Source of the DNA: Paraspadella gotoi
Taxonomy: Eukaryota > Chaetognatha
Assembly (NCBI GenBank): GCA_051294375.1
Contig: JBJCIZ010000028.1
Coordinates: 806,437-870,436, forward strand
Direction: 5' to 3'
Length of the DNA: 64,000 bases
Shown: in pieces, positions 1 to 10,736 of the stretch
How the letters are laid out: each line of letters begins with the position of its first letter
How positions within the stretch are numbered: the stretch's first letter is position 1
Translations under genes and position numbers: made by a program
The notes under the pieces: generated by a model
The model's database searches: none
What the model saw: only the letters and a program-made list of their open reading frames with translations
What the model was told of the DNA's origin: nothing

Positions 1-237
1 CATTTTGTTTTTGTATACCCTTTTTACTTTAGTCTACCTCAAAACAGTTTTTTGCGAGGATGAAGTGTAGGATTAGATTAAAAAACCAAAAAACAATCGT
101 CAGAGCGCAAATTTAAACAAATATACACGCAAAGAAAATCTGCTACATATAAACAAAACACAAAACCAAAAAAAAATCAATAAAAAAAACAAAAAAAACA
201 AAAACAAAAAAACAAAACAAAAAAAACAAGAGACAGG
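1..237. other. Intergenic start of window and A-rich 5' leader
   Basis: No gene is visible. Positions about 140-230 are almost pure A with scattered C (CAAAA-type low complexity) and run up to the start codon of the ornithine carrier, so they are probably its promoter-proximal region or 5' leader. Similar A/CA-rich stretches precede the V-ATPase H and second succinyl-CoA ligase start codons. Confidence 0.5.
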
Positions 238-2677
238 ATGAGTTGTTCCATGACGGATAACTCTTTCTCTCCGGCGACGCGAGCGGTCGTCGACCTCGTG
301 GCGGGTTCCCTCGGCGGCGTCGCCAACGTCTACGTGGGTCAACCGCTCGACACCATCAAAGTCAAGCTGCAGACTTTTCCGCAAATGTACACCGGCGCCG
401 TCCAGTGCGGCCTCAAGACCTTTAGATCCGAGGGTGAGAGATTTGTGATGGGCGAATCGGGTGATTTTTCACTTTTACCATTTAGTTACAGTTAGCTTCA
501 CTTAAATTGTTATTTTTACACTTTTTATGGCGACTTACGATTTATTACTTTTATTACATTTATTGTATACGAAAGGCCCAAGAATTTCATTCAATTCCAT
601 TCATTCCATTACATCCTCTTCACTCTTCCTCCATCATTAGGCCTTCGCGGCCTCTACGCCGGCACCGTCCCGTCCCTCGCCGCCAACGTCGCCGAGAACG
701 CCGTCCTATTCCTCGCCTACGGCGCCGCTCAAGATTTGGTCGCCGGCGCCTTGAGTCGGAACCGCAAAGATCTCAACACTTTTCAGAATGCCTGCGCGGG
801 GAGTCTGGCGTCCATCGCTTCCGGTAAAGACGGCGAGATTCTCTTATTAAGTTTATTCAATCTTATTATTTCATTTCTTATTCATTCGTTATTTCTTCTT
901 GTCGCATCGCGAATCGGACGTTGGACGACCGATGTTTTATTTCCGTCTGATATCCGTTGACATAGGGTTCCTTACTCATTGTTAATCGCATCTCAATTGT
1001 GCCGTAAACTTTTCGTTAAATACAAAGTTAATCTTTAGAAGGGTCATCAACGCAAAACGACTCGTCTGAAAGCTTTTATATGCAAGCGCCTACTATGTAT
1101 GTTTAATATTTAGTTTTTTTAAATTAATAGATTAAATCGACTGCGTTTCGTACTATCATTACCTTTTCTTTTAATCTCGCGTCCTCCTCTCCATCTCCAA
1201 GCGACGGTCCTGACCCCGATCGAGATGATCAAGTGCCGCATGCAGGCCATGCAGGAAGTGGCCGCGGCGGAGGGTCGTACTCACCACCGAGTCGGTCCCT
1301 TCTCGATCGCGGCGGGCATCGTCCGCAAGGAGGGCGTCGCCGCGCCCTTCAAGGGTCTCTCCGCCGCCATCGTCAGGGAGATGATCGGCTACTTCTTCTT
1401 CTTCGGCGCCTACGAGATGATTCGGGAGAGCTTCGTCCGTCCGGGGATGACCAAGGACGATATCGGTTAGTTTCGTTATGTAGATTCTATCAGTTGTAGT
1501 AATAATTAATAAATAATAACTATAATAAATTATTTCTCCCCATTATTCGGTAGTAGCTTGGCATTAAATGTTAATATTATTATTTTATTATGCCAATTGT
1601 TATCCATAGCACGTTTTTCCTCCTATTAACTCTTTAGGCGCTTTGAAGACCATCATCGCTGGAGGCGTCGGCGGCGTCGCCCTTTGGATTCCCGCCTACC
1701 CCATGGATTTGGCCAAATCCCGTATTCAGGTGGGCGACGGTCATTTAATCCAGTTATCGTCTCTTGTTTTTTCACTATTTTCTATTTTTATATTTTATCA
1801 AGAATTGACTATTTAATCTTTATTCTTTAAATAAATATGTATTGCTTTCTTAAAATTTTTTTACTTATCATTATATCTAATAACTCATTTTGGGAAGGGG
1901 AAGTCAGTGTTGTCTTCTGGAAAAAGAGGGAGCATCTATACAACACAAGGTTAGATTACAATCTGCCCTAATTTTCTAATAGATATTACACATCATTCCT
2001 GTTAGAAAGTCATTAATAAAAAATCATAATATCTAAGAGTCTGAACAGAAAGGGGGGTGTGAATAGATAATTTTTTGAAGGAGGACCAAAGTTATATATG
2101 ATTTCTTTTACCCCTGTACTTTAATGAAAATGACATTTTTTCTTTATACTATTTTTTAATTATTTCTTTTTTGAATATTTTTAATCTTTTATGTTTATAC
2201 AGTGGGAAGGTCATCAGTTGGGAACCTATACCTTTCATGGATTTCGGCTCATTAATCCCAATATCCCAATATCATGTTAACTGTATTCTGTAATAAAGAA
2301 AAAGCAATATTGTTAAACGATAGTTGGTGATAGTTAATCAAAATGAAAGGTCAACTTTTATATATATTAATTTTCACTGACCCACAATTCTTTCCCTTCC
2401 CCTTAAACTGTAAACAGGTTTTACACACTGGACGTGGAAGAGCTCCCAACTTCGTCTCCGTTATGCTGGACATCGTGAAGAAGGAAGGCGCGGCGGCTCT
2501 TTACAGGTTCTGTCCATTTAAAAAGCCTCGAGTTATTTATATAATTTTAAAACAAAAACATTTTCATCTTCTTACAGCGGAATTTGGCCGACGCTTATCC
2601 GAACTTTCCCCGCGACGGGCGTTCTGTTTTTGACGGTGGAGAACAGCAAGAAACTGATGTATTACCTTATGTCGTAA
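238..2677 (+). CDS. SLC25A15: Mitochondrial ornithine transporter (SLC25A15/ORC1-like)
   Basis: Predicted inner-membrane carrier exchanging cytosolic ornithine for citrulline in the urea cycle and arginine metabolism. Six exons: 238-433, 641-823, 1202-1465, 1638-1729, 2418-2506, 2578-2677; together 307 aa, in phase throughout and close to the ~300 aa of the family. Three carrier repeats are visible, with signatures GQPLDTIKVKLQTFP near residue 36, LTPIEMIKCRMQ near 133 and AYPMDLAKSRIQ near 230. LQTFP and the GYFFFFGAYE stretch match vertebrate ORC1/ORC2 closely. The N-terminus is short with no cleavable presequence, as is normal for the family. I chose the first ATG (238), which follows an A-rich leader; a second in-frame ATG lies four codons on. 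All introns are GT-AG. An AATAAA is at 2931. Confidence 0.93.
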
Positions 2678-3218
2678 ATCGCGTGCTAATCCTTCTCAAA
2701 AAATGTGATATCTCGTTATCCGTGACTCAGAATATACGTAGTCTTATTCTGAATCTGTGATCTTAAAGACTTATCATCACTACTGAAACAATCGCACAAT
2801 CCAAATTATCGCTCCCGATATTTGTAGTTATTTACTTAGTAGTTATTCACCGATCCATCTAGTTGTTGAACCAAACTTACTTTTTTCTAATGTTTTTAGT
2901 AATTATATATTTGCTTATTTTATTCGTTTGAATAAAAAAAAAAACAGTTCGTTTTTTTTAAAAACTATTTATAAAGAATAATTCCTGTTGATCATTATTA
3001 GTACGGATTTACCTACCTATGAATCGAAAATATAAGCCTGGCTCTTTCTACGGTCCCCGCGAAATTAAGTCCATGAACGGAAATACCCTCGCACAAAACT
3101 CTCTCTCTCTCTCTCGAGGAATTATTTGACGATTTGTGGTTCGGGTAAAAAATTCAAAAGACTCATGTGAACCGGAAGGTATTCGACGCTCATCCCAACA
3201 TTCGTCGCCAAGAAAACG
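2678..3218. other. Intergenic: 3' UTR of carrier, 5' flank of VPS36
   Basis: AT-rich with no coding potential that I can support. It contains the probable polyadenylation site of the upstream gene and a short (CT)n run near 3102-3115 just ahead of VPS36. Confidence 0.5.
2931..2936 (+). promoter_or_regulatory. Polyadenylation signal AATAAA (ornithine carrier)
   Basis: Canonical AATAAA about 254 nt after the carrier stop codon and before the VPS36 start, followed directly by an A run. It fits the 3' end of the first gene. Confidence 0.5.
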
Positions 3219-6016
3219 ATGGACCGTCTCTCGTGGGCGGGGCGTAATTTGATCGCCGGAGAAACGGTCGTCTTCCAACAGGCGAGTTAGTTTTTATTAT
3301 ACATGCATCATTAACCATTTTTTTTCATTTTTATTTCTAAATTCATTTGCATGTTGCAGTTGTTTGCCAGATTTTACTTTGGGCATCAATTATTAGTTTT
3401 CTTGAGAAAAACTTATAATAAATTATATAAATAATATTATATAATAATAAAATAAATTATATAACTCCCCCCCCCTCAGACCTCGACCTCCCTCTACGAC
3501 GGAGACGACAAGTCGGCCTTCTCCGGCGGCGCCTCCGTCCTCACCGACCACCGCTTCCTCTGGAAGGACGCCGAAGATCCCGACTGCGTCCTCGCTCTGC
3601 CGCTCAACTACGTCGTCGACGCCGTCGAGTCCAGGGGCGGACTCTTTTCCGGTCGGTCGTCTCGAGAAAGGTTTTTTAAAGCGAGGTCCGGTTCTGTGAA
3701 ATTGGTACATTTTCGTTCATTTAATAATTAAGCTATATTTGACGTCATAGTTCATTTTTGTTCAATTCAAGTTTATTCTAATCGCATTCTCATCTTTGTG
3801 CTACGTTTTATTACTTTATATAAATATTTCGGACTCGACGTAAGCCTTCATCAGCTCAAAAAAACGAATATTACCGAGTGTCTCGAGCGTACTGTCACTT
3901 TACAAATGAACGCCGTGTCAAATTATTTTAAGAGTTTAACTAATAATCAAATTACGATAAAACATTATCAGTGTTCTTGGCTATAAGGGAATAGATTCGA
4001 ATAATGCATGATAAAAGCTCCATGACACTTAACTTTTAAATTATCTTCGATACGATGTACAGTTGTACAGATGTACGATTGTACACTCAATACGTAAAAA
4101 ATATATATATAAATTTATATTGTTTTTATTAAATGGTAACATTTTTTTAATCCCAGGCAAATCCGCCAAAGTCGTCCTCCACCTCAAGTCCCGCGACCCT
4201 TCGATGGGCGGCGCCGGTCCAGTGCCTTCCAGTCATCACGACTTTGTCAAGATCTCCTTCCGAGGTCTCTAAACTCTAAACGCATAAAATTGGTGCAGCC
4301 AATGTATGTAAAACTTATTATATATATTATTTTAAAAAAATAATCTATCTTGCCTGGGTTTATGGCCTCCTTCTCTCTTACAAGATAATAATATTGCAGG
4401 AAACTGAAAATAATAATAAAATAATAATAAATAATAATAAAAATTATTATATTCAGACGGTGGCGCGGTCGAGTTTCTCCGTAACTTGGAGGAAGCGACG
4501 CGGGCGAAAAAGTGGGAGGAGGTGAAGGCACGACCCTCGGCGCCGCAGCGGCCGCGCGGAAAGTCTTCGCACGCGGGGATTCTTGGCGAGTTGCGTTAGA
4601 GGGGGCGGGGGGAAGATGTGGGGGGATAGAGGATTATAGTTTTTGTTTGTCATCGAATGCATTCCATTATGCAAAATGCATTCATTTAACATGCTAGGAA
4701 AAGGCGAAATATTTTTCGTGTCAGCATTTGTCGTATGAATTATTGCTTACCATGAGGGGGGATGGTCTGATCCTGAAGGCGTTCACGTCCCGTGCCGAAG
4801 TCTCGTTTGCAGAATGATAAGACGCTCCTAGCTAATTGGTGATTATAATGGAATCGGTTTTTTTTTTTCACAAATAAACCACGTAAAGGAATATTATTTG
4901 CGACCCTTGCTATATGCAAATCAGATTAAAGAAATTATATGATGAATCTTAACTCGAGAATCAATTGGCGATACGATACCAATTATACCGCTCCGTTTTC
5001 GGTTAATGTTATTAACTAATTATTAATTTCCCGCTTTTTATTGACATTTCAGGAATCGAGCGGAAATTGGCGGCGAAAACGGAAGAGGCCGAACGCGACA
5101 TTTCCATCGCGTTCGCGGATCTCTCGCAGCTCATGGTCAAAGCCAAAGAAATGGTGAGAAACCCTATATTTCTTTACTTATTATTTCATTTAATACGATA
5201 TTTATCGAGTAATATTTATCTCATTTCCCGTCCCCTCAGGTAAACCTTTCGAAGAGCGTCTCCCAGAAGATCCGCGACAAACAAGGGGAGATCACCGACG
5301 ACGAGATCGTTCGATTCCAGTCGCATCTCCTCAGCCTCGGAATCGCCGATCCCGTCACGAGGGAGACGCACGGCGGCGGAGACCAGTACTGCTTCGAGCT
5401 GGCCAAGCAAGTGAGCAATTTCCGACTCGTTTATTCGTCGATTATATGATAAATCAAATGATACATCCAGTGATCGACATTGAGAAAACTTGTTTATTGA
5501 ACGAATTTTGTGTTGGGTTGTACCAATTTCATAACTATATTGTCATGAGAACGGGGGATAGCAGACGGTAATCAAAGTGGGCTATCTATTATTCAATCTT
5601 TGAGATAATCAATTATTGAACATATTGTTTTATTGATAAAATAACGAAGTAAGTTTGTTTCCATTTCGAAACATTTCACTAAAGTTCATCTGCAACATAA
5701 TAACAATTAATTAATGCAATCGGATCCATTTTTCTTCCTTTCCTTTCGTCCCCCTTCAGATCGCCACCACGATCGATGGCCCCCTACACGACGCCGGCGG
5801 AACCATGAGTCTCACCGACGTCTTCGTCCGAGTAAATCGCGCCCGTGGGATGGAGCTCCTCAGTCCGGAAGACCTCGTCAACGCCTGTCGCGTCATGGCC
5901 GAGTTCGACGGCGTCAAGCGACGCCCTAGACTCGGGGTACGCCTGAGGACTTTCGAGGAGAGCGGCGTTATGGTGCTGCAGTCGGTATCGTTGGACGAGG
6001 AGTCCGTTGTTAAGGT

Positions 6017-6055
<39 letters not shown>

Positions 6056-6343
6056 AAAGTTTTACATTAAATAACAACTGATGAGCGTCGTTTTGATTTT
6101 AATCGTAACGATCCGTTTACCTATTCTTCTTCCCAATTTTCCGCCAACCCTTAGGACACCTCGGACCGGCTTCAAACGGCGGGCTCCCTCTCGGCGGAAG
6201 AGTTGGCCAAAGTGGCGTCGACGACAGTGGTTCTCGCTCAGGAGCGACTCCGTCTCACCGAGCGACGCGGGAAGGCCTGCAGAGACGATTCGGTGGAGGG
6301 ACTTCGATTCTACCCAAACTACTTTCTATTCCCGACCGCTTGA
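3219..6343 (+). CDS. VPS36: VPS36, ESCRT-II subunit
   Basis: ESCRT-II component that binds phosphoinositide and ubiquitin through an N-terminal GLUE domain and sorts ubiquitinated cargo into multivesicular bodies. Eight exons: 3219-3281, 3480-3651, 4157-4264, 4457-4585, 5053-5153, 5240-5410, 5760-6014, 6155-6343; 395 aa versus about 386 in vertebrates. The GLUE domain covers roughly residues 1-140 ([17 protein letters not shown], then [14 protein letters not shown]). The C-terminal winged helices are very conserved, for example [19 protein letters not shown] and [12 protein letters not shown] near the end. Two introns use GC donors: after 3281 (cag|gcgagt) and after 4585 (ttg|gcgagt). Both are fixed by frame and by alignment to known VPS36. 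An AATAAA starts 3 nt after the stop (6346), so the 3' UTR may be very short. Confidence 0.95.
4283..4408 (+). repeat. Diverged MITE-like element
   Basis: VPS36 intron 3. ATTGGTGCAGCCAATG start, CTATCTTGCC and CTTACAAGATAATAATATTG core. Confidence 0.65.
5488..5540 (-). repeat. Partial MITE-like element (palindromic end)
   Basis: VPS36 intron 6. CTTGTTTATTGAACGAATT followed by GGTTGTACCAATTTCATAAC. Confidence 0.65.
6019..6054. repeat. (GA)n microsatellite in VPS36 intron 7
   Basis: About 18 GA dinucleotides directly after the intron donor. Confidence 0.9.
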
Positions 6344-6345
6344 CG

Positions 6346-6351
6346 AATAAA
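6346..6351 (+). promoter_or_regulatory. Polyadenylation signal AATAAA (VPS36)
   Basis: AATAAA starting 3 nt downstream of the VPS36 stop codon; the next gene starts about 220 nt later. Confidence 0.5.
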
Positions 6352-6573
6352 GACCTCGTTTCTTTCCTTAGAAATAAAGAGAATGCCTTTTCATTTCCAA
6401 GGGGGGAAGCGAGTCAAGGCCCAATCCGGTTTATAAACGCCATCGATTTTTTTTTTCTCTTTTTTTTTTTAGGCTCCGGAAATAGAATTAGATCAGAAAT
6501 CAAAATTGAAAATCAATTTGAAGAAACTGAGTTTTTTTTTCAAAATCTTTATTATTTTATAATAAAGTAAACA

Positions 6574-9006
6574 ATGATGATAGAAAACGACCATAGCTTC
6601 GAGGGTTACGGCGGGCCTCGATTCACGAGTTATCACATCAAGAAAAATCCCAACCCCGTCGTCATCCGTCACACCCACGCGTCGGACGAATGGCGCCTCC
6701 GCGCACCCTTTCACTTCTCGCATCTTCTTCGAGAGCTCGTCAAGGGTCCCGAGGAAGATCGCTTCTACGACGTGGAACTCTGGACGGCCGAGGGCGACCT
6801 CTTTCGCGCCCACAAGCTCGTTCTCCTTCTAGCGAGTCCTTACTTTCGCGGGCGGTTCCGCATGGAGGGGCCCTCGGACGTGCTGCGTTTCGGCGCGGAA
6901 GTCACTTCCGTCGGGCTGCGGAATTTTCTCGAGTACGCCTACGAGGACGAGTTGGTCTTGGAGGTGGAGTCGGTCGTCGACGTCTACAAGTGCGCCGACT
7001 TTTTCGTAGTCGAAGAATTGGCCGAAGCCGCTCGATATTTTTTGATCAATCACTTGTCCGTCGACAACGCCGTTGAGGTGCTCGCCTTCGCGCGCGATCA
7101 CTCCGTGCCCGATTTGGGATCCAAGGCCGAAGATCTAATCCGGGATAACCTTTTCGAAGACGCCATACTCGACGGGCTCGTCGAGAGGGGCCTCTTCGCC
7201 ACAGTTCTCGATTTGAACGACGCCGATTGCGTCGCCGAAGACGCCGCGCCGGCTGCGACGGGCGATGGAAACGCAAACCCACCCTACCAACGCTGGAGGG
7301 CGTGGCGAACGCTCTGCAAACGGCTCGCCGCCTCTAAACGAATCCCCCTCGAAGCGGCGAGGTTTATCGAAGAGGAAAACTCGGCGGATTGGTTCGAGAT
7401 TTATCGCAGGATCCGAAGAGGGAAAGTCGCCGAAGTGGAGAACTGGACGACGATGAGTTGCGTCGATGAGGTCGTCGTGCCGACGGACATCACGGAGAAT
7501 CTTTCGAGATTCAGCTTTCATCCCGACGAACCCGTCGCCGCGGGATGGGATCCGAGTCGTCCGAACGTCGTCCTTTTTCGTTTGGATTCCTCGCAGTACA
7601 GATGGCAGGTAGACTTTCAACCCGGCGAGGAAATCGAAACAAATAAATAAAAAATGACAAAATTATCTCGTCTTCGATATAATTACAATAAGCGTGTTTG
7701 AGCCAAAAAATATGCCACACATCAAAACAGATCATTTAACTGCTATACTGCTACTATATGCAAATGAGATTGATGAACTCAATTTCATTTGGTAATATAC
7801 TTGGGAGTGGTGTTTTTATACAATTTACTCTGAGAGTAAATAAACGAGACTGTGAAAGCTTTCCGGGTCCTGCTAAGTTATTATCTTGTGAGAGTGATGG
7901 AGGCCTTAACACACCATAGTTAAGAGCAAGAAAGCTTATTTATTGAATGTACGGAAAAATTTTATATTGGTTGTACCAATTTCATCCCGAGAAACCATCT
8001 GATACAGGTGGACTTTGAATCCGGCAAGGATATCGAAAGCGTTACTTTTCATGAGAACATCATGTTCGTCCTACGCGGGACACCGTCGAGAAATTTGGGA
8101 TCGGCGGGGAACAGAGGAGTTCGTGGGCTCTCCGACATGATCGTGGAGAAGGTGGACTGGACCGAAGAAAAAATCGTCGACTCGGAAAGGCTCCCCGGAA
8201 TGTTCCAGCGGCCTACGCGCTTGAAAGGGACTAAGCTGCATTACTTTGGCTTACGCTGGCAGAATTTCGAGGTTCGCGGAAAGTATTTAGTCGTGCCCCT
8301 CTACGACGAATCCGACCTATCCGGTTTGAATGTGAAATTTTTTGATTTCGTTGGTGGATTAACGTGCAACTTGACGATAAAAGTTCCCAAGTCTCGCGGC
8401 GGCCTCATCAGCGGCGACCACCATCTGGATTGCGGATTCGATTGCGACGGCTTTAACGTGTTGGCCTGGGACGAATTCTATCGTTACTCCGATGGTCGAA
8501 TGGTTTCCAAACGAATCGCTGAAATTGGGGGCCTCTTGGAAGCTTACGTGTTGCGAGGAATGACGGCCTACGTCCTCGATCCGCACAGTTGCGTCCTTTA
8601 CGATTTGTCTCCGGACGAACCCGTTCGACTCCGGACCTTCAACATCGACGACGCCAAGATTTCTCCTCCCAACGTCTTCGAATTTCGTTCTTTCATCATC
8701 AAGCCGTATCGTGGGTGCGAAGGGTTGTTCCTTGTCCTCAAAGACGTCGCCCCAGAGTTTGGACGAGACAAGTCTTCCTTTTGGCTCCTGGAAACGGAGA
8801 AGATGATGCGAGAAACCAAAGAGTATAAGATCGGGTCTTGTCAAGTTCCGATCGAGAGATCGATTCCCTTTCGATCCGTGACTCAGATGGAGTTCCGTCC
8901 CTACGGCCTCGTCGTTTGGGGCATCGAGAAGGAGGAGGATTTGGCGGGAAAAGTGAAGAGGATGGTTCGATTTAGATTTAATCCTCAAATCGATTTGAAG
9001 ACCTGA
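6574..9006 (+). CDS. BTB-BACK domain protein with a divergent C-terminal half
   Basis: Two exons, 6574-7608 and 8008-9006, phase 0, 677 aa. The BTB/POZ fold spans about residues 60-175 (FYDVELWTAEGDLFRAHK, then LLLASPYFRGRF) and a BACK-like helical region runs to about 290 (FLINHLSVDNAVEVLAFA). This is the layout of CUL3 adaptors of the Kelch-like family. The C-terminal 332 residues look beta-rich, but I see no clear kelch Gly-Gly motifs, so a propeller is only inferred and no orthologue is assigned. The intron is unusual: exon 1 reads on into it for 13 codons to a stop at 7648-7650, and that readthrough (VDFQPGEEIE) mirrors the first residues of exon 2 (VDFESGKDIE). AATAAATAAAA at the readthrough stop could polyadenylate a short 358-residue isoform. 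Alternatively these are two ORFs of separate origin. Confidence 0.83.
7827..7987 (-). repeat. Palindrome-ended MITE-like element, copy in BTB intron
   Basis: Same family as the 18717-18899 copy, in the opposite orientation (AATAAACGAGACTGTGAAAG end first, ATTGGTTGTACCAAT end last). Its palindromic end lies about 20 nt upstream of the exon 2 acceptor. Confidence 0.75.
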
Positions 9007-9405
9007 TCCGGGGATTCGTGGCTTCCTTCCAAAAAAATTAGAGTAAAAAAAAAATTCGATTTTTTTTTTGATACTCTGCTACTCAGCGATTTCCGAGATT
9101 GCATAATGATATTTCCAGAATAATCCGAGAATGTGATATTTGTGATATTATTTGAGATTGTGATGTGTGCCTTAAGGTTTTTACAAATTAAAACACAATC
9201 AACACAATTCAAACAATCAATTTTTTTTTTTTTAATTTTTGCTTTAACCCGTTTTTTTTTACATTAGTTGATAATTTTAGATTAATCGCTTTTGCAAAAA
9301 CCAATCGGTCAGTCTGATTATTGCTACATGTAATTTTATTTTATACATCCAAATTATATATTTTTTTAAAAATCATAGTGGAACTGTATTAACTTATTAA
9401 AAAAA
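9007..9405. other. Intergenic, AT-rich
   Basis: 3' flank of the BTB gene and 5' flank of MRPL13. T- and A-runs; no gene seen. Confidence 0.5.
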
Positions 9406-10350
9406 ATGAGCGCGTACAAGCGCGTGCAACAATGGTCGACCTTCGTTCGCGCCTGGCATCTCTTCGACGCGACGTGGCAAGATCCAATGGTGTTTTGTCA
9501 TTCCATCGCCAACGTCCTCTCGGGAAAGCATAAGCCCATCTTTCATCCCGGTGAGGGAACAGTCGATTTTTTTGAAAGATATTGTAGGACAATCTGATTT
9601 ACATTAGTTTAGTGTTTAAATTATTGCTTATTGTTTAAAACAAAATAATTGTTAGTATTTACGAGAATTTATTCCTTCTACTCATATAAACCTTATTATT
9701 AATATATTTAATATTTATTATATATTTAATACATATCAGACAACGATTGCGGAGATCACGTGATCATCATCAACGCGGCCAAAATCGCTCTCTTCGAAGA
9801 CAACTGGCGCTACATGCACTATCACTATCACAACCGGAGGCCGAGGAGTCACAGGCTCTATCCCTATTATTACTTTCACGACCAGGTTGGGTGTCACGAT
9901 ATAATAAACTATTCTCTTTTTACCTAAATAACTACTAAAATTATTTCGAGACAATTAAGTCAATTAATTAGTTGAGGAATCCTCGATCCACCTCGCCCAT
10001 CGACTTTCCCCTTTCCCCTCCAGAAACCCTGCGAGCTCACCCGCCTCTACGTCCAAAAGGGCATCCCCTTCGAGAAGAACCGGATGTGGCGGCGTCGCAT
10101 CCGGATGGCGCGCCTCCACGTCTTCGCCGACGACGCCGTCCCCGCTGATATGATGAAGAACGTCTCCCACCAGATCCGGCAGCACCGGACGGTCCCCAAG
10201 CGACTCGAGGATTACACCGACGAGGAGATCGAGGCCTTCCCCAAACTCCTTCAACTTCCCGACGACTTCGTCGACTACAACGAAGCCGCCTACGATCGAC
10301 CCTTTTTCGATCCCAGCGCCAAAGTCCCGCGACCCAAGGGGAAACCTTGA
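9406..10350 (+). CDS. MRPL13: Mitochondrial large ribosomal subunit protein uL13m (MRPL13)
   Basis: Component of the mitochondrial 39S ribosomal subunit. Three exons, 9406-9550, 9740-9885 and 10024-10350, give 205 aa in frame, slightly longer than the roughly 178 aa of vertebrate MRPL13. Conserved blocks: QQWSTFVRAWHLFDATWQDP at the N-terminus, HKPIFHPDNDCGDHVIIINA across the first junction, and VPKRLEDYTDEEIEAFPKL in exon 3, which matches the IPKRLDEYTQEEIDAFPRL block of the vertebrate protein. The C-terminal extension after that block is basic and proline-rich. No strong cleavable presequence is evident. The start ATG follows an A run and is the first in frame. Confidence 0.92.
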
Positions 10351-10736
10351 CGAGCCGCTCGAAGGACGTTGTTTCGTTTTGTTATCGTCGCGTCGATCGA
10401 TCGCGCGGATTTCATTAATTTAAAAAAAAAAACGATTCGCGTTGAAACTCTTTTCTTCGAGTCGCCGACGAGTTTGTTTTGTCAATCTCATTTTGTTTGT
10501 TTTTTATTTTTGGATCCCTCGATAGTTCTTTATCCGCTTTAAAAACACGTTCAAAATTCGGATACCGTTAAATATGGGGCACCTAGAGAAATTGTGACGA
10601 GTTTCAAGAAAAGCGGAAAGAAAAAGATAAAACTTTCTAAATTAACTTTTTTTTTTCCCCCGTGGACGGGAAATCTGCAACGAGCCTCTTGATTAAACTA
10701 TATTTATAATTAAACTTGAACAAAACTTTCGCCAAG
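10351..10736. other. Intergenic between MRPL13 and MFAP1
   Basis: AT-rich; no gene seen. It should hold the MRPL13 3' UTR and the MFAP1 promoter. Confidence 0.5.

Noticed and set aside
6690-7076. Overlapping Arg/Ser-rich ORF in BTB exon 1
   Set aside because: It is a frame shadow of the BTB-BACK coding sequence.
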